This document shows positions 16,955-26,527 of a DNA stretch of 64,000 nt, piece after piece. Numbering within the stretch: position 1 is the first letter of the stretch; every line of letters starts with the position of its first letter. The DNA is taken from positions 1-64,000 of the forward strand of contig NZ_BPQO01000009.1 in assembly GCF_022179285.1 (NCBI RefSeq). The letters are read 5' to 3'. This stretch comes from Methylobacterium hispanicum. Lineage in GTDB: Bacteria > Pseudomonadota > Alphaproteobacteria > Rhizobiales > Beijerinckiaceae. A model generated the notes under the pieces. That model saw only the letters and a program-made list of their open reading frames with translations, was not told the DNA's origin and did not search any database. The position numbers and the translations under genes were made by a program.

Positions 16955-19777
16955 GTGCTCGGACTGACCTTCGCCGCGCCGCTGGCGCTGGCCGCGCTCG
17001 TCGGCTTACCGGCCCTGTGGTTCCTGCTCCGGGTGACGCCGCCGCGCCCGCGCCGCATCGCCTTCCCGCCGCTGAAGCTGGTGGCCGATCTGGTGGCCAA
17101 GCGGCAGACGCCCGCCCGCACGCCGCCTTGGCTGCTGATCCTCCGCCTCGCCGCCGCCGCCGCCCTGATCCTGGCGGTCTCCGGGCCGGTCTGGAACCCG
17201 CAGGGGGTCGGGGTCGGGGCCGGGGGCGGGCGCAGCGCGCTCCTCGTGCTCCTCGACAACGGCGCGAGCGCCGCCCACGACTGGCGCGCCCGCCTCGCGG
17301 TGGCGCAGGACACGATCGAGGGCGCGGCCCGCGACGGACGGCCGGTGGCCGTGCTCGGCAGCGCCGAGGCGCCCGCCGCGGTCGAGGCCCGCACCCCGGC
17401 CGCCGCCCTGGAACGCCTGCGCGCGCTGGCGCCCCGCCCGCACCTCGCCGACCGGGCGGCGCTGCTGCCGGCGCTCGGTGCCTTCCTGGAGAAGAATCCC
17501 GGCGCCGGCCTCGTCTGGATCAGCGACGGCGTCGCCGGCATCGGGGCCGATGCCTTCACGGGCGAACTCTCTCGGCTTGGCCAAGCGAACGGCGCCGCCG
17601 TCACCCTGCTGCGGGCCGACGCGCCGCCGGCGCTCGCGCTCACCGCCGCCGAGCAGGCGGGCAAGCTCACCGCCCGGGTGCTGCGCGCCGCCCCGAACGG
17701 CCGTGAGGCCGGCACCGTGCGGGCGCTCGATCAGCGCGGCCTGCCGCTCGCCGAGCACGATTTTTCGTTTCAGACCAGCGCGCTCGCCGCCGAGGTGCCG
17801 CTGGAGATCCCGGTGGAGCTGCGCAACAATATCAGCCGCCTGGAGGTCTCGGGCGAGCGCTCGGCCGGCGCGGTGGTGCTGATGGACGAGCGCGGCAAGC
17901 GCCGCCGGGTCGGCCTCGTCTTCGGCGGCACCAGCGACCAGGCCCAGCCACTGCTGGCGCCGACCTACTACCTGTCCCGCGCCCTGCAGCCCTTCGCCGA
18001 CGTGCAGGAGGCGCGCGGCGCCAAGGGCACGGCCGAATCGATCAACCAGCTCCTCGACAACCAGGTCACGGTGCTGGTGCTGGCCGATGTCGGCGCCATG
18101 GACGAGCGCACCACCGCGCGGGTGGAGAAGTTCGTCTCCGAGGGCGGCCTGCTGCTGCGCTTTGCCGGGCCGCGTCTGGCGGCCGGAAACGATCCGCTGG
18201 TGCCGGTGCGCCTGCGCCGGGGCGGGCGCAACCTCGGTGGCACGCTCTCCTGGGACAACCCGAAGACGCTCGCCCCCTTCGCCCCCGAGAGCCCCTTCGC
18301 GGGCCTGAGCGCACCCGCCGATATCGGGGTACGCCGCCAGATCCTGGCGGAGCCCGACGGGGATCTTCCCGCCCGCACCTGGGCTTCGCTGCAGGACGGC
18401 ACGCCGATCGTCACCGCCGAGACGCGGGGGCAGGGCCGAGTGGTGCTGTTCCACGTCACCGCCGACACGACGTGGTCGAACCTGCCGCTCTCGGGGCTGT
18501 TCATCGACATGCTGCGCCGTGTGGTCGCGCTCGCCGGCTCCTCGGCCCCGCCGACCGATGGCGGCCCGCGCCCGCCCGCCGCGATCCTGGCCCCGCGCCT
18601 CGCGCTGGACGGGTTCGGGGCGCTGGGCTCCCCGCCGGCCTCCGCCAAGGCGGTCGCGGCCGATTACGGCGACCGCGCCACGCCCGAGCACCCGCCGGGC
18701 TTCTACGGGCCGGCGGATGGCGGCGTCGCGGTCAACGCGCTGCGCCCCGGCGACGCGCTGGTGCCGCTCGATCTGGCCAAGCTCAGCGGTGCCCGCACGG
18801 GCACGCTCGCCGGGGCCGAGACCCTTGATTTGCGTGCCGGCCTCTTCACCTTCGCGCTGATGCTCCTCGCGCTCGACACCCTGGCGGGCCTGTGGCTCGG
18901 CGGCTTCCTGGCCCGCGGCGGGATCGGGCGCCTGCGCCCGCGCCCGGCCGCGCTCATCGTTGCGGGCCTGCTCATCGCGCCGCTGCTGGCGCCCGTCCCG
19001 GCCCGCGCCGAGGAGCCCGCCGCCAACCGGCCGAACGGCATCGAATCGGCCCTGGTGACCCGGCTCGCCTACGTGGTGACGGGCGACGCCGCCGTGGACG
19101 AGGCGAGCCGCGCCGGCCTCTCCGGGCTGACCCAGATGCTGGCGAGCCGCACCGCGCTTGAGCCCGGCGAGCCCGCCGGCATCGACCCGGCCAAGGACGA
19201 GCTGGCCTTCTACCCGCTGATCTACTGGCCGATCGCCCCGAACCGGCCGCAGCCGGGCGAGCAGGCGATCCGGCGCATCGACGCCTTCATGCGCAACGGC
19301 GGCACGGTGCTGTTCGACACCCGCGACGGCCTGACCTCCCGCCCCGGCGCCGCGCCGACGCCGGAGGGCACCTACCTGCGCAAGATGCTGGCGACGCTCG
19401 AGGTGCCGGAGCTGGAGCCGGTGCCGGCCGACCACGTGCTCACCAAGGCCTTCTACCTCTTGGACACCTTCCCGGGCCGCTACGCCAGCGGCCAGACCTG
19501 GGTCGAGGCGCTGCCCCCCGCGGGCGAGGGCGCCGAGCGCCGCCCGGCCCGCGCTGGCGACGGGGTGAGCCCGATCATCATCACGGGCAACGACCTCGCC
19601 GCCGCCTGGGCGGTGGGACGGCGGGGCGAGCCGCTCTACCCGGTGGTCGGCGGCGACCAGCGCCAGCGCGAGATGGCGTTTCGCGGGGGCGTGAACATCG
19701 TGATGTACACGCTCACGGGCAACTACAAGGCGGATCAGGTCCACGTGCCGGCCCTGCTCGAGCGGCTGGGGCAGTGA
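16955..19777 (+). CDS. BatA/DUF4159 membrane protein
   Basis: The 940-residue protein starts with a BatA-type segment (residues 1-80) with two membrane helices, LGLTFAAPLALAALVGLPAL and LLILRLAAAAALILAVSG. A large periplasmic-type region follows, then two more helices near residues 625-685. DUF4159 occupies about 690-940 (ALVTRLAYVVTGDA, GGTVLFDTRDG). DUF4159 has a glutamine-amidotransferase-like fold. The start GTG 16955 follows GAGGAG. With MoxR and DUF58 it likely forms a membrane assembly of unknown role. Confidence 0.9.
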   Translation: MLGLTFAAPLALAALVGLPALWFLLRVTPPRPRRIAFPPLKLVADLVAKRQTPARTPPWLLILRLAAAAALILAVSGPVWNPQGVGVGAGGGRSALLVLLDNGASAAHDWRARLAVAQDTIEGAARDGRPVAVLGSAEAPAAVEARTPAAALERLRALAPRPHLADRAALLPALGAFLEKNPGAGLVWISDGVAGIGADAFTGELSRLGQANGAAVTLLRADAPPALALTAAEQAGKLTARVLRAAPNGREAGTVRALDQRGLPLAEHDFSFQTSALAAEVPLEIPVELRNNISRLEVSGERSAGAVVLMDERGKRRRVGLVFGGTSDQAQPLLAPTYYLSRALQPFADVQEARGAKGTAESINQLLDNQVTVLVLADVGAMDERTTARVEKFVSEGGLLLRFAGPRLAAGNDPLVPVRLRRGGRNLGGTLSWDNPKTLAPFAPESPFAGLSAPADIGVRRQILAEPDGDLPARTWASLQDGTPIVTAETRGQGRVVLFHVTADTTWSNLPLSGLFIDMLRRVVALAGSSAPPTDGGPRPPAAILAPRLALDGFGALGSPPASAKAVAADYGDRATPEHPPGFYGPADGGVAVNALRPGDALVPLDLAKLSGARTGTLAGAETLDLRAGLFTFALMLLALDTLAGLWLGGFLARGGIGRLRPRPAALIVAGLLIAPLLAPVPARAEEPAANRPNGIESALVTRLAYVVTGDAAVDEASRAGLSGLTQMLASRTALEPGEPAGIDPAKDELAFYPLIYWPIAPNRPQPGEQAIRRIDAFMRNGGTVLFDTRDGLTSRPGAAPTPEGTYLRKMLATLEVPELEPVPADHVLTKAFYLLDTFPGRYASGQTWVEALPPAGEGAERRPARAGDGVSPIIITGNDLAAAWAVGRRGEPLYPVVGGDQRQREMAFRGGVNIVMYTLTGNYKADQVHVPALLERLGQ

Positions 19778-19826
19778 GAATCTTCGACGCTCCGCAGGGC
19801 CGTTCACGGCGCTCGGGCGGTTACGG

Positions 19827-19980
19827 GATAGAGCGCGGGTCCCCTCTCCCGTGCGGGAGAGGGACAGGGTGAGGGATGAGAACTATCAGAACTGGGCGGC
19901 AAGGGTGCCGCGGCACCGTCGCGACAGCTCCGGCACGTTCTCATCCCTCACCCCAACCCTCTCCCGCACGGGAGAGGGGG
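19827..19980. repeat. long composite inverted repeat
   Basis: Two 9-bp palindromes, CCCTCTCCC-GTGC-GGGAGAGGG (19842-19863) and its GCAC-loop mirror (19957-19978), flank a spacer. The arms also pair with each other, including GTGAGGGATGAGAAC against GTTCTCATCCCTCAC. An element of the same ends and size is at 25201-25369. It separates two genes of the MoxR cluster and could fold as one long mRNA hairpin. Confidence 0.85.
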
Positions 19981-20030
19981 CCTGTCGCGCGATCCGCGCC
20001 CTGTCCTGACATCCCGGAGGCCGGATCGGC

Positions 20031-22115
20031 ATGCTGAGCCTCAGCTTCACCCCCCTCCTGCCCTGGCCGGTGCTTGCGGGCCTCGGCATCGTCGTCGCGC
20101 TGCTGGGCCTGCTCGCCATCGCGAGCCGCGGTCGCGTCGGGCTGCTGCGCGTCCTCGTGCTCGCCCTGGTGCTGGCAGCGCTGGCCAACCCCGCCCTCGT
20201 CCGCGAGGACCGCGAGCCCGTGAAGGACGTGGCCGCGGTGATCGTCGACCGCTCCGGCTCGCAGAGCCTCGGCGACCGGCCGCAGATGACCGATCAGGTT
20301 CGGGCCGAGCTGCAGCGCCGCTTCGGTGCGCTCACCAACATCGAGCCCCGCTTCATCGACGTGCCGGACGCCCGAGACGGCGACGACGGCACCAAGCTGT
20401 TCGCCGCGCTCGGCCAGGCGCTGGCCGACGTGCCGCCGGAACGGCTGGCGGGCGTCGTGATGCTCACCGACGGCGTGGTGCACGACATCCCGGCCTCGAT
20501 GGCCGCGCTCGGCCTGAAGGCGCCGCTCCACGTGCTCGTCACCGGCCACGCCGACGAGCGCGACCGGCAGATCAAGCTCTTGGAAGCCCCCCGCTTCGGC
20601 ATCGTCGGCCGGGACCTCACCGTCCGCGCCGAGGTGATGGAGCGCGGCGGCACCGGCTCGGCCGTGGTCACCGTGCGCCGCGACGGCGAGGAGATCGACC
20701 GCCGCACGGTCGCGACCGACAAGCCCTTCGCGCTGACCACCCGGATCGAGCACGGCGGCCCGAACGTGGTCGAGATCGAGGTCGAGCCGCTGCCCGGCGA
20801 ATTGACCACCGTCAACAACCGCGCGGTGCTGCCCATCGAGGGCATCCGCGAGAAGCTGCGGGTGCTGCTCGTCTCCGGCGAGCCGCACCAGGGCGAGCGC
20901 ACTTGGCGCAACCTCTTGAAATCCGACGCCAACGTCGATCTTGTCCACTTCACCATCCTGCGCCCGCCGGAGAAGCAGGACGGCACGCCGATCTCCGAAC
21001 TCTCTCTGATCGCCTTCCCGACGCGCGAGCTGTTCGTCCAGAAGATCAAGGACTTCGACCTGATCATCTTCGACCGCTACGCCAACCAGAGCGTGCTGCC
21101 GCAGGCCTATTTCGACAACATCGTGCGCTACGTGCGCGAGGGCGGGGCGCTCCTCATCGCGGCGGGTCCGGAATTCGCAGGTGCTGCGAGCCTCGCCCGC
21201 ACCCGGCTCGCCGGCATCCTGCCGGGCGACCCCAACGGGCGCGTGGTCGAGCGGCCCTACAAGGCGACGCCGACGCAGGTCGGCCAGCGCCACCCCGTCA
21301 CCCGCCTGCTGCCGGGCGCGCAAGCGGACGGCCCGCCGGCCTGGGGCGACTGGCTGCGCATCGTCGCCGCGCAGACCCGGGCCGGGGTGCAGCCGATCCT
21401 CTCGGGCGCCGACAACCTGCCGCTGCTGGCCCTCAACCGCGAGGAGAAGGGACGGGTGGCGCTCCTCCTCTCCGACCACGCCTGGCTCTGGGCCCGCGGC
21501 TACCAGGAGGGTGGACCCTATCTCGACCTGCTGCGGCGCCTCGCCCACTGGCTGATGAAGGAGCCGGCGCTGGAGGAGGAAGCCCTCAGGGCACAGATGA
21601 CGGGCCACGGCCGCGAGGTCCGCGTCGAGCGCCAGACCATGGCGGACACGGCCGAGCCCGTCACCGTCACGGGGCCGACCGGGCGCGAGCGGACGCTCGC
21701 GCTCGCGCCCGCCGAGGCCGGCCTGTTCAGCGCCACCTTCGAGGCGCAGGAACTGGGCCTGCACACGCTGCGCTCAGGAAATCTCGTGGCCTTCGTCAGC
21801 GTCGGCCCGGCCAACCCGCGCGAGCTGACGGACGTGTTCAGCGACACCGAGCGCCTGCGCCCCGTCGCCGAGGGCGCGGCCGGATCGGTCCGCCGGGTGG
21901 CCGAGGCGGGCGTGGTCAGCGTGCCGCGCCTGCAGAGCGTGCGCGGCGGCAGGCTCGCCGGCGCCGACTGGATCGGCTTCCGCCCAAGCGACAGCGCGAT
22001 CATCCGCGGCGTCGAGGTCTACCCGCTGGCGCTGGGCCTCTGGGCGCTCGTCGGCCTCGCCGCCGCCGTGCTGGCGATGTGGCTGGTGGAGGGGCGGCGC
22101 GGGCGGGCCGCCTGA
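20031..22115 (+). CDS. large membrane protein of the MoxR cluster
   Basis: The 694-residue protein has two N-terminal helices (about residues 10-27 and 35-55) and one C-terminal helix (LALGLWALVGLAAAVLAMWLV). Between them, residues 60-180 resemble a vWA-like domain (AAVIVDRSGSQSLGD, LAGVVMLTDGVVHDI), and residues 280-500 resemble a class I glutamine-amidotransferase-like fold without an obvious Cys nucleophile. Proteins of this layout follow DUF4159 genes in alphaproteobacteria and are uncharacterised. It reads in the same direction as the three genes before it. Confidence 0.85.
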   Translation: MLSLSFTPLLPWPVLAGLGIVVALLGLLAIASRGRVGLLRVLVLALVLAALANPALVREDREPVKDVAAVIVDRSGSQSLGDRPQMTDQVRAELQRRFGALTNIEPRFIDVPDARDGDDGTKLFAALGQALADVPPERLAGVVMLTDGVVHDIPASMAALGLKAPLHVLVTGHADERDRQIKLLEAPRFGIVGRDLTVRAEVMERGGTGSAVVTVRRDGEEIDRRTVATDKPFALTTRIEHGGPNVVEIEVEPLPGELTTVNNRAVLPIEGIREKLRVLLVSGEPHQGERTWRNLLKSDANVDLVHFTILRPPEKQDGTPISELSLIAFPTRELFVQKIKDFDLIIFDRYANQSVLPQAYFDNIVRYVREGGALLIAAGPEFAGAASLARTRLAGILPGDPNGRVVERPYKATPTQVGQRHPVTRLLPGAQADGPPAWGDWLRIVAAQTRAGVQPILSGADNLPLLALNREEKGRVALLLSDHAWLWARGYQEGGPYLDLLRRLAHWLMKEPALEEEALRAQMTGHGREVRVERQTMADTAEPVTVTGPTGRERTLALAPAEAGLFSATFEAQELGLHTLRSGNLVAFVSVGPANPRELTDVFSDTERLRPVAEGAAGSVRRVAEAGVVSVPRLQSVRGGRLAGADWIGFRPSDSAIIRGVEVYPLALGLWALVGLAAAVLAMWLVEGRRGRAA

Positions 22116-22133
22116 GCCGCCGCTCCCGCGCCC

Positions 22134-23426
22134 TCACTTCGTCATCGCGCCGTACACCATCTGCCGCAGGACCGCGTAGTAGTGCCCGCGCAGGCTCGGC
22201 GCCTGGAACATCGCCACCACCACGAGGCGCTCGGCCGGGTCAATCATGTAGCGCGGGCCGGTGATGCCGCCCCAGTAGACGTCGCCGGCCGCGCCCGGCG
22301 TGGCGTGGGGGCCCGCGCCGAGGCGGACCGGGTTCGCGAGGCTCCAGCCGTAGCCCGGATCGACGTTGTTGCGCGGCCCCTTGATCCCGCCGAGGTGGTC
22401 GCTGTGCAGCATCAGGCGCACGGTCTGGGGGGCCAGAAGCCGCACGCCGTCGATCGCGCCGCCGTTGGCGAGCATCTGGAGGAGCCGCCCGACATCGCCC
22501 GCCGTCGAGGCGAGGCCGGCGCCGCCCGAGAAGCGCTTCGGAGCCTTGCGCAGGTCGAGCCAGCCGTAGACCCAGGCCAGCGGGTCCTTCGCCAGGGTCT
22601 GCTGCGAGGGCTCGGCGAGGCGGGCCGCGCGGGCCTCGTCCACCTGCCAGACGGTGTCCTCGAGCCCGAGCGGCTTCAGGACCTGCTCGGTGAGGATCCG
22701 GTCGAGCGGCTTGCCCTCGATCCGCTCCAAGAGGTGGCCGAGGACGTCGGTGGCGATCGAGTACTCGAAGGTCGAGCCGGGCTGGTAGAGCAGGGGCTGC
22801 TGCGCGAGCTTGCCCAGCATCTCGTCGCCGGTGAGCCCGTAGAGCCCTTCGAGATCCTGCTCGCGCTGGTCGCGCCGCACGGGGTTGGCCGGGCCGATCC
22901 ACCAGTAGGTGAACCCGGCGGTGTGGCGCATCAGGTCGTGGATCGTGGGCGCGCGCTGGGGCGCCACGGGCGGCGGAACATCGCCCTCCGTGGCGCTCTC
23001 GTGCCCCGCGTAGACCTTCAGCGCGCCGAGTTCGGGCAGGTGGGTCGCGACCGGGTCCGAGAGCTTGAAGCGGCCCTGCTCGTAGAGGCGCATGGCGGCC
23101 GTGGTCACGAACAGCTTCGTGGTCGAGGCGATGCGGTGCAGGCTGTCCGTGCGCATCGGGGTGCCGGGCGTCTGCTCGCCGAAGGCTCGGGCGAGCACGG
23201 GGCGGCCGTCGCGCATCACGAGCAGCACCATGCCGGGGATCTTGCCCGCCGCGACGTCCCGCTGCACGAAGGCGGCGATCGCCTCGAGCCGCGCGGCGTC
23301 GAACCCCGCCTGCGCGGCCTCGACGCCTTGCGGCGGCTGGAACGCGGCGGCCGGCCCGGCCCATCCGGCCGCGAGGCCGAGCCCGACGAGGCCGGCCGCG
23401 AGGCCGCGCGCCACTGTCTCACGCAT
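22134..23426 (-). CDS. beta-lactamase-family serine hydrolase
   Basis: The 430-residue exported protein has a signal peptide (residues 1-28) and the class C beta-lactamase/esterase fold. Ser101 lies in STTK (the SxxK motif) and Tyr in FEYSIATD (the YxN-like motif). The C-terminal KTG-like motif is replaced by HATPGAAGDVYWGG. It may hydrolyse esters or amides in the periplasm rather than beta-lactams. ATG 23426 follows GAGGGAGGAAACC. In-frame starts further upstream would bury the signal peptide. Confidence 0.87.
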   Translation of the reverse strand: MRETVARGLAAGLVGLGLAAGWAGPAAAFQPPQGVEAAQAGFDAARLEAIAAFVQRDVAAGKIPGMVLLVMRDGRPVLARAFGEQTPGTPMRTDSLHRIASTTKLFVTTAAMRLYEQGRFKLSDPVATHLPELGALKVYAGHESATEGDVPPPVAPQRAPTIHDLMRHTAGFTYWWIGPANPVRRDQREQDLEGLYGLTGDEMLGKLAQQPLLYQPGSTFEYSIATDVLGHLLERIEGKPLDRILTEQVLKPLGLEDTVWQVDEARAARLAEPSQQTLAKDPLAWVYGWLDLRKAPKRFSGGAGLASTAGDVGRLLQMLANGGAIDGVRLLAPQTVRLMLHSDHLGGIKGPRNNVDPGYGWSLANPVRLGAGPHATPGAAGDVYWGGITGPRYMIDPAERLVVVAMFQAPSLRGHYYAVLRQMVYGAMTK

Positions 23427-23620
23427 GGTTTCCTCCCTCACGGGCATCGTCTTCGCGCGATGCCTCACGGGGGCCGGCCGCCGGAACGGGTTCCGGGGCG
23501 GGCGCCCCGGGGACGAGGTAGCCTGGGCCTTGCCGCGCTGCCAAGCGGGTGGCGAAACCGGTGCGGGAACAGTGCGGGAACCTGTCACGCAGATTCCCTG
23601 CGATCGCGCCGGGCGCCGCG

Positions 23621-24499
23621 CTACGCCATCACCCGCCCGAAGAACCCCGCGATCGCCGCCGCCGCCGCGTCCGGCCGCTCGCGGTGGGGGAAGTGGCCGC
23701 AGCCCGGCATCGGGGCGAGGTCGAGGTCGGCGAAGAACTCCGGGAGCCGGTCGGTCCAGGCGTAAGGGAAGAGCGGGTCTCCGTCCGGCCAGCGGATGCA
23801 GGTCGGCACGGTGATCGGCGGCAGCGCCGGGCTCTCACCCCGCAGCATGGCGAGGCGCCCGGCCTGCTGGCTGAGATACCAGTTGAAGCCGCCCTGCATG
23901 GCGCCCGGCTGCAGGAAGGTGTCGACGAAATCCTCCAGCACGTCGTCGAAGGCCCCCGGGTTCGGGCCGGACCAGTGCCGCAGGAAGTGGCCGATATATA
24001 GCCGGCAGGCCTCGCGCGAGGAGGACACCATCTCGGCCGCGAAGGGCTTGAGGTGGAAGGACTGGTACCAGATCTCGATGAGGTTGTCGGGCCGGCCCAG
24101 GCGCGGGCCGATGCCCGGATAGGGGCAGTCGAAGAAGAACAGGCCGGCGCAGCGCTCCGGCGCCCGGCGCGCCAGCGCCTGCCCCACATAGGCCCCGACA
24201 TCGTGCCCGACGATGCCGGCCCGCGCGATGCCAAGGGCACCGAGCAACGCGGCGACGTCGTCCGCGTGGACCTCCGGGCCCACCGTGTCGCTCGGGCCCG
24301 TGCCCGGCACGGCGCTCCGGCCGAAGCCCCGCAGGTCCGGCGCGATGCAGTCGAACCGGTCGGCGAGCCGGGCCATCACCGGCTCCCAGGTCAGCCAGAA
24401 CTCGGGCCAGCCGTGCAGCAGGACGAGGGGCGGGCCAGAGCCCCGCCGCGCGACGTGCAGGTCCGCGCCGTTCACCGCGACCGTCTCGTGACGCACCAT
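23621..24499 (-). CDS. alpha/beta hydrolase, epoxide hydrolase-like
   Basis: The 292-residue enzyme has oxyanion motif HGWPEFWLTW (residues 29-38), nucleophile Asp100 in VGHDVGAYVG, and a C-terminal catalytic His in GCGHFPHRERPD. An Asp nucleophile with the HGWPEFW motif indicates the epoxide hydrolase/dehalogenase branch rather than a serine esterase. No signal peptide is present. Substrate unknown. It is on the same strand as the serine hydrolase, about 195 bases apart. Confidence 0.87.
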   Translation of the reverse strand: MVRHETVAVNGADLHVARRGSGPPLVLLHGWPEFWLTWEPVMARLADRFDCIAPDLRGFGRSAVPGTGPSDTVGPEVHADDVAALLGALGIARAGIVGHDVGAYVGQALARRAPERCAGLFFFDCPYPGIGPRLGRPDNLIEIWYQSFHLKPFAAEMVSSSREACRLYIGHFLRHWSGPNPGAFDDVLEDFVDTFLQPGAMQGGFNWYLSQQAGRLAMLRGESPALPPITVPTCIRWPDGDPLFPYAWTDRLPEFFADLDLAPMPGCGHFPHRERPDAAAAAIAGFFGRVMA

Positions 24500-24556
24500 G
24501 CCGATCCTCCGGCGAACTCCCGGGCGGACAAGGCGCGGGCGCGGATCGCGTTCCCG

Positions 24557-25054
24557 TCAGGCCCCCGCCACCGTGCCGGAGACGCGCGCCGAGAAGCCGT
24601 CGGCCAGTTCGAGCCAGAGGAAGCGGGCCGGATCGACCGGCCCCGGCAGGACGAGCCGGCCGGGCGGCACGGGGGCGAAGCCGAAGCGGGCGTAGAAGGA
24701 CGCGTCGCCCACCAGGATCACGAGGCCCTCGCCGGCCGCCCGCGCGGCGTCGAGGGCCGCCCGCATCAGGCTGGAGCCGACGCCGCGGCCCTCGAAGCTC
24801 GGATCGACCGCGAGCGGCCCGAGCGCCAGGAAGGCCGGCCCCTCTGCCCGCACGGCGTTCATCCGCACCGAGCCCGCCAGGAAGCCGCCGACCGAGGCGG
24901 TGACGCTGAGATCCGCCCGGTGCGCGATCCCCTCGCGCAGCCGGTAGGCGGTGCGGGCGTAGCGGCCCGGCCCGAAGGCGCGGGCGTGCAGGCGCCCGAT
25001 CGCCCCGTCGTCGTCGGGGTGCTCGGGCCGGATGACGAGGGAGAGGGCGGACAC
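24557..25054 (-). CDS. GNAT-family N-acetyltransferase (YhbS type)
   Basis: The 165-residue protein has the GNAT fold with acetyl-CoA motif A: LGPLAVDPSFEGRGVGSSLM, with R-G-V-G-S in the pyrophosphate loop. FARFGFAPVPPG follows. The YhbS branch is indicated by the 'AVDP..RGRGIG..L' form and by FLAGSVRMNAV. The acceptor is unknown. The protein is cytosolic. The gene stands alone with about 60 bases to the hydrolase gene. Confidence 0.85.
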   Translation of the reverse strand: MSALSLVIRPEHPDDDGAIGRLHARAFGPGRYARTAYRLREGIAHRADLSVTASVGGFLAGSVRMNAVRAEGPAFLALGPLAVDPSFEGRGVGSSLMRAALDAARAAGEGLVILVGDASFYARFGFAPVPPGRLVLPGPVDPARFLWLELADGFSARVSGTVAGA

Positions 25055-25417
25055 GGGGGCGACGGACTCCGGGACAGGCCGGCGCGGTAGCAGCGCCGGG
25101 GCCGCGGGGCAAATCGAGGCGGGCAGGCGGACACGCTGCGCGGTCTCCCGCCCCCATCTGCGGGCACGGCGATCGCATATGCCGAGCGAGCCCCGAGGCG
25201 GATAGAGCGCGGGTCCCCTCTCCCGTGCGGGAGAGGTCTGCTTTCGCAGAAAGCCGGGTGAGGGACCCGGAAGCCTTACGGAGAGGACGCTGCGGTTCCG
25301 CGGCAGCCTCCAGCCCTCTCCGTAGAGTTCTCATCCCTCACCCCAACCCTCTCCCGCACGGGAGAGGGAGCGCGTGGCGGTTCTCGCCCGATCCGAGAGC
25401 TGACGCGCGCGGAGATC
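25055..25417. other. intergenic region filled mainly by a composite repeat
   Basis: The gap between yejB and the GNAT gene contains the repeat at 25201-25369, which begins about 50 bases past the yejB stop. No trace of yejE or yejF is visible in any frame. Confidence 0.7.
25201..25369. repeat. composite palindromic repeat, second copy
   Basis: It shares the start GATAGAGCGCGGGTCCCCTC and the end block TTCTCATCCCTCACCCCAAC followed by CCTCTCCCGCACGGGAGAGG with the element at 19827-19980. Its middle differs. Positions 25231-25266 also match part of 56588-56621 (GAGAGGTCTGCTTTCGCAGA and following). Confidence 0.85.
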
Positions 25418-26518
25418 TCAGGTCGCGCGCGCGGAGAAATCGATGCGCGGGTCGATCCAGACGTAGATCAGGTCCGACAGCAGGTTCACCGCGAGCCCGA
25501 GCAGCGAGAAGATGTAGAGGGTCGCGAACACCACCGGGTAGTCGCGCCCCGTGATCGACCGGAAGGAGAGTTCGCCCAGGCCGTCCAGGCTGAAGATCGT
25601 CTCGATGAGGAGCGAGCCGGTGAAGAAGGCCGAGATGAAGGCGCCGGGAAAGCCCGCGATCACGATCAGCATCGCGTTGCGGAAGACGTGGCCGTAGAGG
25701 ACGCGGCGCTCGGACAGACCCTTCATCCGGGCGGTGAGCACGTACTGCTTGCGGATCTCGTCGAGGAAGGAGTTCTTGGTCAGAAGCGTCGCGGTCGCGA
25801 AGGCGCCGATGACGAGCGCGGTCAGCGGCAGAGCCATGTGCCAGGCGTAGTCCGTGACCTTGTGCCAGGGCGAGAAGGTCTCCCAGCCCTCGCTGACGAG
25901 GCCGCGCAGCGGAAACAGCTGAAAGAACGAGCCGCCCGCGAACAGGATGATCAGCATCAGCCCGAACATGAAGCCCGGCACCGCGTAGCCGATGATGACC
26001 ACGAAGGAGGTCCAGCGGTCGAACCGGGTGCCGTCGCGCACCGCCTTGGCGATGCCGAGCGGGATCGAGATCGCGTAGGACAGGAGCGTCATCCAGAGGC
26101 CCAGCGACACCGAGACCGGCAGTCGCTCGCGGATCAGCTCGATCACGCTGACATCGCGGAAATAGCTGCGCCCGAAGTCGAACCGGGCATAGTCCCAGAT
26201 CATCTTCAGGAAGCGCTCGTAGGCCGGTTTGTCGAAGCCGTACTGCTTCTCGAGCTTGGCGATGAAGTCGGGGCTCAGGCCCTGCGCGCCGCGGTACTTC
26301 GAGGTGTTCTCCGTACCGCCTGAGCGAGCCGCCCCGCCGAAATCGCCGGCGCCTCCGGTAACGCGCGACATGGTGGCGTCGCCCTGGCCCTGGAGTTGGG
26401 CGATCACCCGCTCGACGGGACCGCCGGGGGCGAACTGCACGATCACGAAGGTGATGAGCAGGATGCCGAGCACGGTCGGCACCATCAGGGCGACGCGGCG
26501 CAGGATGTAGCCGAGCAT
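25418..26518 (-). CDS. yejB: ABC transporter permease YejB (microcin C / oligopeptide type)
   Basis: The 366-residue inner-membrane protein matches the DppB/YejB permease family. It starts LGYILRRVALMVPTVLGILLITF with FAPGGPVER. An extended periplasmic loop (about residues 40-130) is typical of YejB. The EAA-like loop sits near DEIRKQYVLTARMKGLSERR. It follows the two YejA-like genes by nine bases in one operon. The partner permease YejE and the ATPase YejF, normally next, are absent here. Confidence 0.92.
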   Translation of the reverse strand: MLGYILRRVALMVPTVLGILLITFVIVQFAPGGPVERVIAQLQGQGDATMSRVTGGAGDFGGAARSGGTENTSKYRGAQGLSPDFIAKLEKQYGFDKPAYERFLKMIWDYARFDFGRSYFRDVSVIELIRERLPVSVSLGLWMTLLSYAISIPLGIAKAVRDGTRFDRWTSFVVIIGYAVPGFMFGLMLIILFAGGSFFQLFPLRGLVSEGWETFSPWHKVTDYAWHMALPLTALVIGAFATATLLTKNSFLDEIRKQYVLTARMKGLSERRVLYGHVFRNAMLIVIAGFPGAFISAFFTGSLLIETIFSLDGLGELSFRSITGRDYPVVFATLYIFSLLGLAVNLLSDLIYVWIDPRIDFSARAT

Positions 26519-26527
26519 CGGGGTCCC

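Noticed and set aside
17006..19807. A 933-residue open frame opposite the DUF4159 gene
   Set aside because: No conserved domain, composition dominated by Arg, Gly and His, and fully opposite to a gene with clear family matches.
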